Assembly (NCBI GenBank): GCA_026391455.1
Contig: JAPLEH010000037.1
Coordinates: 1-63,577, forward strand
From: Bacteroidota bacterium
Lineage (GTDB): Bacteria > Bacteroidota > Bacteroidia > Chitinophagales > Chitinophagaceae
Direction: 5' to 3'
DNA length: 63,577 nucleotides
In this document: piece after piece, positions 34,067-43,361 of the stretch
How positions within the stretch are numbered: position 1 is the stretch's first letter
Layout: each line of letters opens with the position of its first letter
Notes under the pieces: model-generated
The model's database searches: none
The model's input: the letters and a program-made list of their open reading frames with translations, nothing else
Told to the model about the DNA's origin: nothing
Program-made: the position numbers and the translations under genes

Positions 34067-36235
34067 CTAACTAGTTTCCTGTTTATCCAAATACATTTTT
34101 TGAAAAAGAGCGATCAGATTTTCATCGGTAAGTTCATCACGCTCTAAATCATGAACTGGTTTATATGTTATTAATCCAAAAGCCTCAACTGACTTTTTAT
34201 AAAGGTTATCTAGTTCAATAAATCTCCCCATTTCATTATACGAATCGTTGTTGAAGTTTGTCTTGTAAGGCTTGGGCTTAGATGAACTTTGGATAGTACT
34301 TGTAAACACCTTTATTATATTCAAAGCACACGAATTATCAAAACCCAGATAATCTGATAAAAGTTTATTTGCATCATCCTGTTTGTTTACTTCAATATAC
34401 ATATTCAAAATCTCTCTTACTTCAAAGTCCTGAAGGGATGCAAAAAGTGGATTAAGTTTGGCTTCGTTTTCAAATCTTGAAACGATGTATTCGGATATAT
34501 TTACTAGCTCATAAGGGTTTAAAAAACTTTCTTCCATTACGTGCTCTTTTTCTGTCCGGAATTGATATTGCAGCTTCATTGTAAATTCGAATGGAGATGA
34601 AAGTTTTAACAACTCTAAACAGAGTTTACATCTTTCACCCGCTGCTATTTTCCTCATTAATTTTTCAACGATATAAGCAGTTAGCTCACTAGTACTGTAG
34701 ATCAGGATATGTTTCGTATTTGAATAACGGTCGCCAAATTGAACAAGCACTTTAGCAAGTGTTTCTGCTTCTATTGCATTATAGGCTGGCACATGCTGTT
34801 TAATTTTAAACATGAGATCATCTGCTTTCATTCTATCAATTTCCCTCTCAAGTCTTTCCTTCAAAGTATCTGAGGAGACAGTAGATAAGTCTCCAAACAG
34901 GCTGTTAAAATAAACATCAGAAATATCCCCTTCTTTGACAACATATGAAAAATATCTTTCAAAATAATAATTAGAACAGATTCTTTTTTCCCTATACCAT
35001 AATTGGTGTGTTTCGTCCGGGTAGCTATAATTCCGGTATAAGGTTTTAATCTGTGGAAATAAGTCAAATAACATTTCCATTAAACTTTGTTTCAATTTAT
35101 CACCATATATTGAAAGCTTATCATCAATTATCTTTTTTACATGTTTTTTCTCATCTTCGCTAACTCCGCTGTATAAATCACGGGCGGACTGGGTATACAT
35201 CCTGAGAAAAAAGGTTTCGTTGTTCCGGATAAAGTAATAAAATTCAGGATAAAAGACTTTAATAGCTTCAATAATCATTAAGTCACTTATATGTACCTCT
35301 CCGAGCAAGAGCGGTATCGAAAATCCGATAGAATTAGCATATCGAACACCTAGTCGGGGATTATCTATTGCAGGAACGAATGCTTCGTCAAACTTGCTAA
35401 TAAAATCACCGGTCTCCTTTCTGGAAAGTTTAAATCCAAGATGCAGAAAAACTTTATCAACTAATTCCAGCGTGTAATTTCTCAAAACTTGTTTATTCGT
35501 TTTTGGGAGGTTTAAAGGCAGTTGTATTATTTTTTCTAAAAATGCATATCCTGCCAATTTATCCCTGCTTGCATATTGCGGGCCTAGGGCCGATGCAACC
35601 AAATCATCGTCAAATGATAAAACATAAGATGTCCTGGGAAAGTCACCAACAAGTTTTACAAGCTTAAAAACCGACTGTATTTCAGAAACATCTAACCGGT
35701 CAATATCGTCAATAAAAACAACAAAATTACAATTTGCGTCAATGATGAGATCATCTACTCTTGATTTTAAATCTTCTATTGAAACTTTTCTAAGCTTTTC
35801 AGTTATTTTTTTCCCAACTCCCAAAAAAGAACCTATGCCGAAAGTAATAACTTGGTCTGCAACTGAACCAACAGACTCCGCATAATCACCGAGAACCTCA
35901 GCAATTTTTTCCTTTTGTGTTGTAAGCTTTTTACCTAAAGCGTGGGCAATACTTTCAAAAAAAGACTTTAGCAATTGCTGTTGTTCAGAAAAGTGCCAGG
36001 GATTAAAGTTCACTACCACAGTATTCTCCGGTACTTCATTGCGGATTAAATTTAATACTGAAGTTTTACCTGCTCCCCATTTACCATAAACTCCTATGAC
36101 AAGAGACTTGTGATATTTTCCCGAGGAAACTATTTCAGCTATACGCTTAGCAAAAGCGTACCGCTGAAATTTATCGTCGTTTTTTGTATCAATTGGCCGA
36201 TCAGGGCGAAATAGTTCCATTTTGTATTTTTTCAA
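34067..36235 (-). CDS. KAP-family P-loop NTPase
   Basis: 722 aa. Walker A GKWGAGKTS (51-59), the characteristic NPWHF (78-82) and Walker B FVVFIDDIDRLD (171-182) identify the KAP NTPase family, along with a hydrophobic insert between the Walker motifs (about 126-140, DQVITFGIGSFLGVG). The C-terminal 400 residues are helical and unassigned. KAP proteins occur in phage-exclusion (PifA-like) and other defence loci and are thought to be membrane-associated. It is transcribed toward the HTH gene, whose 3' end converges on it. Confidence 0.9.
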   Translation of the reverse strand: MKKYKMELFRPDRPIDTKNDDKFQRYAFAKRIAEIVSSGKYHKSLVIGVYGKWGAGKTSVLNLIRNEVPENTVVVNFNPWHFSEQQQLLKSFFESIAHALGKKLTTQKEKIAEVLGDYAESVGSVADQVITFGIGSFLGVGKKITEKLRKVSIEDLKSRVDDLIIDANCNFVVFIDDIDRLDVSEIQSVFKLVKLVGDFPRTSYVLSFDDDLVASALGPQYASRDKLAGYAFLEKIIQLPLNLPKTNKQVLRNYTLELVDKVFLHLGFKLSRKETGDFISKFDEAFVPAIDNPRLGVRYANSIGFSIPLLLGEVHISDLMIIEAIKVFYPEFYYFIRNNETFFLRMYTQSARDLYSGVSEDEKKHVKKIIDDKLSIYGDKLKQSLMEMLFDLFPQIKTLYRNYSYPDETHQLWYREKRICSNYYFERYFSYVVKEGDISDVYFNSLFGDLSTVSSDTLKERLEREIDRMKADDLMFKIKQHVPAYNAIEAETLAKVLVQFGDRYSNTKHILIYSTSELTAYIVEKLMRKIAAGERCKLCLELLKLSSPFEFTMKLQYQFRTEKEHVMEESFLNPYELVNISEYIVSRFENEAKLNPLFASLQDFEVREILNMYIEVNKQDDANKLLSDYLGFDNSCALNIIKVFTSTIQSSSKPKPYKTNFNNDSYNEMGRFIELDNLYKKSVEAFGLITYKPVHDLERDELTDENLIALFQKMYLDKQETS

Positions 36236-36786
36236 ATTTAACTTATAAAATTAATTTGGGACCCTAATATTGAGTCATTATTGTCTTAATTATCCTAATA
36301 TGATTATCTGAACATAGGACTTTCCTACTATACCGAAAAGTGGTATTGGTAGTTTCAGGATTAATCCCGTAATTGCATGAGTATTGTATATATGATACGT
36401 ACTAACCACACTTCCCCATAAACTTAGACTTAGGCTGATATCTCTGGCAGAATTCTGCTACCAGTGATGCTAACGGCAAAACGCAATATGCATATGCCTG
36501 ATTAAGTTTTCCTGCCATTAATGTCAACCGTTTTTTAATTATAAACCATGATAAACAAGGTTCTGTTTTTCATAATAATTTCCTTAGGGTAGGAGGCATT
36601 TCGTCAACCCCGGGAACCACGCTTTGCCTGTTTTCACAAGCTGATAAAGAGAGTATTTTTAGCTACACGATAATATATTTTCACTACCCGTCATTGGTAT
36701 AGTTGGTTTCTAACTTTTCGGAGTAACATTAACGAGGCAATGATCCTGAAATACGGCTAAGTTTATAAATATTTTGAATCCTTCTA
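36236..36786. other. Gene-poor stretch right of the island
   Basis: It contains ATACC-N6-TGGTATTG near 36335, GGATTAATCC at 36358-36367 and a stub ORF at about 36548 (a signal-like MINKVLFFIIISLG then stop). These may be the promoter and first codons of a lost exported protein. No intact gene is seen. Confidence 0.4.
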
Positions 36787-36972
36787 TTACTTCTTCCCCC
36801 AAATAACCCCCACATAACATCCCCCCGTATTCTGCGAAGCATCATAGTCCGGTTCTATAAAAGGGGTTATATGGAGCCATAGCTTGCTGCTGAGGCGGTA
36901 GCGGCTTTGTTGAAAAGAGAAGCCCGCGTTAGACATGGTATATTCCCTGTAGTCTTCTCCAAGTTTGTTCAC
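36787..36972 (-). pseudogene. C-terminal fragment of an outer-membrane-type protein gene
   Basis: It encodes the last 55-60 residues of the protein at 37944-38540 with a few substitutions (GEDYREYTMSNAGFSFQ, then RLSSKLWLHITPF and GGCYVGVIWGKK) and keeps its stop codon. The N-terminal three quarters, signal peptide and promoter are missing. The homology to the complete gene starts at about 36966, so a roughly 170-bp direct repeat flanks the 1-kb segment that holds the 37097-37771 gene. Confidence 0.8.
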
Positions 36973-37096
36973 GAGGGATTTTTCTTCTCAAGTTAGAAAA
37001 CGTGCTGCAAGAAATTTGGACGTTTTACCGTCAGGTAGGAATTTGTGTACTCGTTGAACTTTTTTTTTAGTTTCGGATTATTTTTAGAAAAAAAGT

Positions 37097-37771
37097 TTAT
37101 AAGCTGATTCTTATCGGTATTCTTTCATGAAAAGAAAAAATGGTATGCACGTCAATTAAAGAAATTATCAAAAACATAACAAACAGTAATATGGGTGCAA
37201 TAACGAATGTTGATTTAAGAAATCCCTTCAGACCCTTGAAATAGTCAGTTTTTCTGTTCAAATAAAAAATATACAATCCTGTGATTATTGCTGAAATAAT
37301 TAGTGATGGTAATAGATGCAATGCCTTTATTTGAACAGGTGGTATTTCTTCCTCAAAACGCCAGAATACCATATTCATTTTATATGAACTTAATTGTGAA
37401 TTTATTTTTTGCCAAAGTATTATTGCGCTTATAAAGAATGGGATAGCATTTGTTATAATTAAATACTTGTATGATTTTTTTATTTTAATTGTTTGTTTTA
37501 AAAATATCGAAAAAAAGAATGCTGTAATTGCCGCGCTTATTAAAGCTATTAGTATTACTTCGAGTGCCGCCGCAACAGCGCCAAGGCATATGAATAAGCC
37601 TAATCCTAATGAAGGCTTGCCATTGTCAGAACTGTTATCATCACTGCCAAAACCGGAAAAACTTTCTCTTTGGTTATTCTCTCTTTCCTGTTTTCCTAAT
37701 TCATAAGAATAACTATCTCCACCCGTATTAATACGACCTTCTTTTCCATCTTCAAAACTTTGGTTAGACAT
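37097..37771 (-). CDS. Membrane protein with a polar N-terminus
   Basis: 224 aa. Residues 1-52 are hydrophilic, rich in G, S, N, D and E, followed by about four or five transmembrane helices (roughly 55-92, 104-120, 150-170 and 186-206). No family recognised. It is bracketed by the two copies of the outer-membrane gene end. ATACC-N7-TGGTATTG occurs about 40 bp upstream of its start. Confidence 0.6.
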   Translation of the reverse strand: MSNQSFEDGKEGRINTGGDSYSYELGKQERENNQRESFSGFGSDDNSSDNGKPSLGLGLFICLGAVAAALEVILIALISAAITAFFFSIFLKQTIKIKKSYKYLIITNAIPFFISAIILWQKINSQLSSYKMNMVFWRFEEEIPPVQIKALHLLPSLIISAIITGLYIFYLNRKTDYFKGLKGFLKSTFVIAPILLFVMFLIISLIDVHTIFSFHERIPIRISL

Positions 37772-37943
37772 ATTTTATTTTTATAAATATATATATTTTG
37801 GAATGCCTTGGCAATACCAAAAAATGGGTATTTTACGCACTTATACCATGCCATGATTACTTGAGGTATAAAAAGGTATGTTTTTGGGTTTAGGGAAGTT
37901 TTCAGGCCAAAAAAGGTTCGATTCTGGGATTATGTATTCACTT

Positions 37944-38540
37944 TTATTGCTTCTTATCCCAGATAATCCCCACATAACATCCCCCCGTATTCTGTGAAGC
38001 ATCATAGTCCGGTTCTATAAAGGGGGTAATATGCAGCCATAGCTTGCTGCTGAGGCGGAAGCGGTTTTGCAGTTGAAAACTAAAGCCGGCGTTAGACACG
38101 GAATATTCCCGGTAGTCTTCTCCACGTATGCTCGTTAAAACATAATAGTCATTCCGCACACCGATTACCCAGGCGCGAACAGGATATGCATTCAGTGGCT
38201 CCTTCATCCGCCCTTTCCATTTATAGAACCGGTAGTTGAAGCCTACGTTCGGCTTCAGCATATATTTAGGATGGCGGATGATTTCATATGAAAAAGTCTG
38301 GTGGTATTCCCAACTGCGTACCCGGAGGGTGGCACCCGTAAAATCGTTGAAGTGATATAGCGATTTGAAACCAAGCTGAGATTTGGAGTACCACCGGTTC
38401 TTCATCTGAAATTCGTATGCTATATGTATCGGCATGCCATCGCATTCGTATTTGTTGGCAGCATAGCCGGTACTGAGTTCCCATTGTGCATTTACTGCAA
38501 GCGATACAAAAAGCGAAATAAAGAGTAGTAATTTTTTCAT
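37944..38540 (-). CDS. Secreted outer-membrane-type protein, unknown family
   Basis: 198 aa from the start at 38540, chosen because MKKLLLFISLFVSLAVNA is a clean signal peptide; an ATG ten codons upstream adds a non-signal stretch. The mature part has repeated aromatic beta-strands (YHQTFSYEIIRHPKYMLKPNVGFNYRFYKW; RFRLSSKLWLHITPFIEPDYD). A GGGGGTG/CACCCCC stem-loop (38559-38584) lies in its leader and might attenuate transcription. A fragment of the same gene lies at 36787-36972. Confidence 0.7.
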   Translation of the reverse strand: MKKLLLFISLFVSLAVNAQWELSTGYAANKYECDGMPIHIAYEFQMKNRWYSKSQLGFKSLYHFNDFTGATLRVRSWEYHQTFSYEIIRHPKYMLKPNVGFNYRFYKWKGRMKEPLNAYPVRAWVIGVRNDYYVLTSIRGEDYREYSVSNAGFSFQLQNRFRLSSKLWLHITPFIEPDYDASQNTGGCYVGIIWDKKQ

Positions 38541-38570
38541 TTGATAAATTTTAAAATTGGGGGTGGCCAC

Positions 38571-39560
38571 AATGACGCACCCCCTTGTGTTTACAGATAA
38601 GACCAGGTTTTGAATTTGGTTTCATCATTCATTTCGATAAAGGGCAGGCAACACAATACCCGCCTTACCCATGTATCGGTTAATTGTTTATGCGTTGTTC
38701 AATTCAGGCAACAGTGAATGATTGGCACTGCATGCCTGCATTCAAACAAATAATAACAGTTGAAAAAAACCGGTGTTGGAAGTGATCGGTTAAAAAGGAA
38801 GTATCATCAACAGTGCAACTGCGATTTGGCAAACATAGTATCTCTTGTTGTAAATTTCTACAGTAAAGCGAAATATTTTTATTCTTTAGTGAGTTACGCT
38901 TATTGAAAAACAACTACGTTTTGCAACATCAATAGTAATTGTATGGTAACAACTGTATCATTTTGATGGAAGCACTGTTGCCGATAAATTCCTGTTGCTC
39001 TATTCCTTCCGTTGTATAGGTAGCACGGTCTTAGTGTAGCATTAGTTTGTCTACCGGGTTGTTGCCAATCATTTCACGGTACGTCCATTTGTCTTTTCGA
39101 TAGAGGCAATCACGGTTTGGGTACTCCTCTTTTTGTTTTGCGCAGTAGTAAACGTCTTTCCGGGCCGGATATGTATCTGCCGGTTCGGCATTTTCATCGG
39201 GTAGATGATCGTATCGGGTTTTCGGGCGGGTAAAGCGGTGCAGCGGTACTACATGCTGTTTTATTGCGAATTGGTATTGGTGGAGGGGCAGGCCGTTTTA
39301 ATTGGCGAAGGGGAAAGTGTATCTGTTCTAAAGTAAGCGCCATCTTTAGCCTGGTCTGCACCATCCGCGATAGGGCTGTTTTTTTCTGCTGCTGGCCAGT
39401 TTTCTTCACATGGTGGGTAGCCGACGTATTGGGGTTGCTGGTTTTCCATTTCCGTATTTTAATCATTCATTTTGCCGAAGGGTTATCCGTATTCCCATCC
39501 CTGCAATTTATCTTTTGCTCAGGTTGCGCTGTCTTTTGCCCGCTAATACCGCACTTTGTC
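38571..39560. other. Long non-coding region, left part
   Basis: Frames here are short or unlike proteins. After 38.9 kb composition shifts toward the G/T-rich pattern that becomes the 21-bp repeat tract. I see no gene, RNA or insertion sequence that I can support. Confidence 0.4.
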
Positions 39561-39569
39561 AGGCAGCGC

Positions 39570-41090
39570 TTTATCTTTTGGCCGGTGTACTTTTTGTTTA
39601 CGCGGGTGTACTTTTTCTTAAGCGGTCAATGTTTCGTCAGCCGGATCCTGTGTACCGGCTGGCAGTGGGTATCAATCGTCGGCCACATCCTGCGGCGCGG
39701 CTGGCAGTGGGTGTGCATCGTCAGACAGGTGCTGCGCAATAACTTTTTCATGCTACAAAGGAGCGGGGAGTGGCAACGAATCGTCAGCGAGCAGGTGTAA
39801 TCCGTACTGCAGTGGCTATGTTCCAACTTAGCTGCACTACGAAGCGTCTGGCGCGGGGTGTGCATTTTCTTTTTGTGGGAGTGCTCCGTCTGGCGCAGGG
39901 TGTGTTCCGTCTGGCGCATAGTGTGTTCTGTCTGGCGTATAGTGTGCATTTTCTTTTTGTGGGTGTGTTCCGTCTTGCGCATAGTGTGTTCCGTCTGCCG
40001 ACAGGTAATGCCTGACCTGGAGTGGGTGTAAAGTTTCGGCCATACGGTGTTGATCTTCAGGCAGTAACTGTGAAAGTTCTGGCGCGTGCAAAAAGGGGTT
40101 TTTGAGGCTTTCGGGGCCGTTTTTGGGTCAAAATGGCAGTGTAGATGGCGGAAATGGGCTTTTGTGGGCGTTTTTTAGGGGGTTTGGAGTGGGCGAGTGG
40201 GGAAACCCATCCCTTGCGAAGCTCCGGGCAAAAAAGAGCCCAGCCTGGAAAGGCCGGGCGTACTATAAATCCACATTTAATTGTTCTATTTTTCCATAGC
40301 CACATTTAGCTGCTGCGGCTCCCCGCGCTTTACCTGCACTTTTACCTCCTGTGGTACTTCCACCCGTTTTTGTATACAGCAGTGCGATAGATTATATGCG
40401 AAAGCCTAAGCATGGATAATTAGAGTTGATGTTTTTGCCAAAGGAGATGTTCAGCATGATAAACACAAAATAACTGTCTGTTTTAGCAAATCTCCCCACC
40501 CCCAAACCCCATTCCCTTTAACCCGTATCACTTTCGGCATCCCTGGTATCGCGTTCGGTATGCCCGGGTACCATTTCTTTTTGTCTGGTTACATAAATTT
40601 TACGCGTGGGCATATTTTCCCGGGCAGTGTGCGTGTCATACCAGCGCAGTGGTGTGCGTTCGGCGGGTGTGGGTATATTTTCCCGGGCATGGGGCGGATG
40701 CATCCGGAGATAGGGATCGTTTTCCCTTAGTTTGAGACACCGGATGGCGGGATGGGGTAAAGTCTCCCGGCCTTCGGGATCATTTTCGGCGCCTGGGGTA
40801 TACGTTCGCCGGGTTCCTGTATGTTTTCGTCGCCAGGGTGTTTCTTTTCCCGGCGATGCTGCATTTTTTCCCAGCCAGGGTGTTTCTTTTCCTGGCGATG
40901 CGGGTATTTTTCGGCGCGTTGCTGTACATTCTTCTGAAGGTGCTGTATATCAGGCTGGTGTGTGTACGCATGGGTTTGGGCAGGCAGTGTTTGGTTCTGG
41001 GTATGCAGCGTTTGGTCCTGGAGAGTGAGTGTTTCGTCCTGGCTATTGAATTTGAGGCTTTTGGGGCTGAATTTTTGATTTTCGCTGGTT
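39570..41090. repeat. Degenerate 21-bp (heptad) repeat tract
   Basis: At 39858-40004 seven consecutive 21-bp units are visible, of two types (GTGTGTTCCGTCTGGCGCATA-like and GTGTGCATTTTCTTTTTGTGG-like). At about 40790-41090 more 21-bp units occur (GTGTTTCTTTTCCCGGCGATG, CTGCATTTTTTCCCAGCCAGG and relatives). On the minus strand one frame reads as seven-residue units (for example LTLQDQT, LHTQNQT, HPGDENI). No start codon or intact frame spans the tract, so it appears to be the remains of a heptad-repeat coding region or an expanded satellite. Confidence 0.65.
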
Positions 41091-41149
41091 TTTAGCTCAG
41101 GAAAGCGGTATCAAGGGGACAGTTTGGCAGGGAAATTTGATTTTCCTGG

Positions 41150-41180
41150 TTTGAAACTAAAGATAGCGGGGATATATTTG
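41150..41180 (+). promoter_or_regulatory. Promoter of the TPR/LuxR-type regulator
   Basis: TTTG (41150-41153), a 19-bp spacer and TATATTTG (41173-41180): an exact match to the Bacteroidota primary-sigma consensus, 29 bp before the start codon. Confidence 0.75.
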
Positions 41181-41209
41181 CAATCGTCCTCGTGATAATC
41201 TGAAATTTA

Positions 41210-42919
41210 ATGCGCTTCCTCTTCTTCTTATTCTTATTATTATTTATCCGCCCGGTTAGCCATGCCCAGTATGAAGACATGCTCCACAAATCTTTCCGGG
41301 AAAAGACGCCGGCACTGGTGCATTTTTACAACAATGTGCTGAAAATACTGGACCCTCCCTTTCCGGGGCAGGACTCCATCATCGCATCGCTCCGGACTTT
41401 TGGTGAAAAAAATAAGGATGAATCACTGGTGGCAGAAGCCGCACTGGCTACGGCCTGGCTGCAGGCCGTACGATCGCCCATCGGAAGCCTCGATGATAAG
41501 GGCATGCTTCAGTTTATAGATGACCGGGAAAAAGCAAAAGATTATTTAAGTGTGGCCCGGGCCTGGCGCATGCTGGGCGATATGTACTGGCAAAAAAACA
41601 ATGATTATGAAAGGGCGATGGAGAGCTATTTTAAAAACATCGAAACGGGGAAAGAACTGACCGACGACATTTATCCTGAAAAAATGTACGATTATTCCGT
41701 TATCGGTAATATCTATTATCATTTCAAGGAATACGGACAGGCCATGATCTATTTAAGAAAGGCACTTACCTGCAAGCCTCCTTTTAAGATGGCGGTGAGA
41801 CAGACCGATATCAGGAATACCCTTGGCTTATGTTATCAAAAAACCGGCAACCTGGACTCTTCCGATTATTATTTCAACCAGATACTGCAAAACGAAACAG
41901 ACCTCCACGAAGCATGGAAGGCTGCGGCACTGGGTAATCTCGGTTACAATCAATACCTGCGGGGCAATTATGCCAGCGCCATACCCCTGCTGGAGCAGGA
42001 TATTGCCCTTGCCACCCAAAACAATGACCCGCAAATGGCGAATAAATCCTTCATCTGGCTGGCTAATATTTATTTAAAGCAAAATAATATCAGCAAGGCT
42101 GAAGAGTTGACCCGGCAGGCAGCGTTGCATATCATTGAAAAGAAAGTGCAATTTGATCAGTACGAATTTTTATATCCGCTGCTGAGTAAACTGGCTGCGG
42201 CCAAAGGAAATTTAGTCATGAGCCAGGCCTACCTCGATTCTGCCCTTTGGGCTAAAGACAGCATAGAAAGAAAATTCAATGCGATGCAAATTGCCCGGGC
42301 TGAACAAAAAGCCGAATCGGCCAGGCGCCAGTCGCAACTGGTGGCCCTGGAAATGGAGAAGAAAAGCAAAACACTACAGCGGAATATTCTCCTCGGCTTC
42401 CTGGTTTTTCTCGCCATCGGGGTATTGTATGTGAACCGGCTCATACAGCGCAGACATAAGCAGGAAAAACTGGTAAAAGATCTGGAGCTGGAAAAAAAGG
42501 AAACGGCACTCAATACAGCACAGCAACAATTGAAAGACTTCGCTACCCATTTTCAGGAAAAAGCCCAACTGCTGGAACAATTAGAAACCCGGCTGCAGGA
42601 AAAAGGATCGGAAGACACCAAACTGCTGGAACAGTTGCAGCAAAGTACCCTGCTCACCGATGAGCAATGGGCCGGTTTCCGGGAAATATTTGACAAGGTA
42701 CACAGCGGCTACCTCATTCGCCTGAAAGAAAAACTGCCCGATCTTACCCCTGCCGAAACCCGCTATATGGCCCTTGCCAAACTGAAGTTTACCAATAAAG
42801 AGATGGCCTCCGCACTGGGCGTTTCCCAGCAGGCTATCCGCGTGGCCGCCCACCGGCTTCGCAAAAAGCTCTCATTGCCCGAAGAAGGCTCCCTGTCCGA
42901 GCTGGCCGATTCTATTTGA
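41210..42919 (+). CDS. TPR-containing membrane regulator with C-terminal LuxR-type HTH
   Basis: 569 aa. A signal peptide (MRFLFFLFLLLFIRPVSHAQ) is followed by an extracytoplasmic TPR array (about 90-330, for example YDYSVIGNIYYHFKEYGQAMIYLRKAL), a transmembrane helix (about 393-412), a cytoplasmic coiled coil (about 415-470) and a C-terminal LuxR-like HTH (about 508-556, LTPAETRYMALAKLKFTNKEMASALGVSQQAI). This architecture is common in Bacteroidota and suggests one-component signalling from periplasm to DNA. The next genes, a small membrane protein and a type IX-secreted giant, are its likely targets. Confidence 0.9.
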   Translation: MRFLFFLFLLLFIRPVSHAQYEDMLHKSFREKTPALVHFYNNVLKILDPPFPGQDSIIASLRTFGEKNKDESLVAEAALATAWLQAVRSPIGSLDDKGMLQFIDDREKAKDYLSVARAWRMLGDMYWQKNNDYERAMESYFKNIETGKELTDDIYPEKMYDYSVIGNIYYHFKEYGQAMIYLRKALTCKPPFKMAVRQTDIRNTLGLCYQKTGNLDSSDYYFNQILQNETDLHEAWKAAALGNLGYNQYLRGNYASAIPLLEQDIALATQNNDPQMANKSFIWLANIYLKQNNISKAEELTRQAALHIIEKKVQFDQYEFLYPLLSKLAAAKGNLVMSQAYLDSALWAKDSIERKFNAMQIARAEQKAESARRQSQLVALEMEKKSKTLQRNILLGFLVFLAIGVLYVNRLIQRRHKQEKLVKDLELEKKETALNTAQQQLKDFATHFQEKAQLLEQLETRLQEKGSEDTKLLEQLQQSTLLTDEQWAGFREIFDKVHSGYLIRLKEKLPDLTPAETRYMALAKLKFTNKEMASALGVSQQAIRVAAHRLRKKLSLPEEGSLSELADSI

Positions 42920-42959
42920 TCATTCTCCGAAATCCCCTGCAGTAAAGCGTTTCAGCGAT

Positions 42960-43003
42960 GTAACGGAATTGTAACGTGCCTGTTACGTTATTGTAATACC
43001 CCC
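42960..43003 (+). promoter_or_regulatory. 11-bp iterons upstream of 43080
   Basis: Four units begin every 11 bp at 42960, 42971, 42982 and 42993: GTAACGGAATT, GTAACGTGCCT, GTTACGTTATT, GTAATACCCCC. The first three share G(T)(A/T)ACG. One helical turn per unit and a -7-like CATATTTG at 43031-43038 suggest an operator. The TPR/LuxR-type protein next door is a candidate binder (inference). Confidence 0.45.
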
Positions 43004-43079
43004 TATTAGGATTCCCACGCCCCGCACCCCCATATTTGTGGCAGACCATCAACCTTTTCCTGTTCTTAATATTTTTTCT

Positions 43080-43244
43080 ATGACTGGCAGTTTTTCAAAA
43101 AAAACGGTGCAACTGATTATCGTACTCCTCCTGCTTCTGCTGCTGTCTGCAGTATGGGTATGGTATGGGGTGCAACTGAAAAAGATTGACAGTAAGCAGG
43201 AACAGATCAGCACCACCGTATTGATAAAAAACAAATCAAGATGA
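43080..43244 (+). CDS. Small single-pass membrane protein, 54 aa
   Basis: From ATG 43080: MTGSFSKKTVQ, one leucine-rich transmembrane helix (about 12-30), then a polar tail with KKIDSKQEQISTT. The start is chosen over an ATG at 43038 because that one falls at the end of the -7-like box. No family recognised. It is followed 117 bp later by the type IX-secreted protein. Confidence 0.5.
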   Translation: MTGSFSKKTVQLIIVLLLLLLLSAVWVWYGVQLKKIDSKQEQISTTVLIKNKSR

Positions 43245-43361
43245 TACTAATGAAAAGGCACGTCGGGCCAGGCTGTAGTAACCGCACTTTCCGATACAAA
43301 ATTTAAATACATAAAACCCGGAACTAACCTTTAAAAAAACACTCCCCCAAAATTCAGACAC

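Noticed and set aside
29370-36300. Integrative element with recognisable att sites
   Set aside because: No integrase, transposase or convincing flanking direct repeat was found; TAGGAGGCA-like strings on both sides are too short.
36623-36680. Another LytTR-type site (TTTGCCTGTTTTCAC)
   Set aside because: The 21-bp partner half-site is missing and no gene follows in the right orientation.
39264-40091. Several long overlapping frames on both strands (for example the His/Lys/Thr-rich one at 39626-39982)
   Set aside because: All run through the 21-bp repeat tract, where any strand stays open for long distances. None has a start signal, a domain or normal composition.
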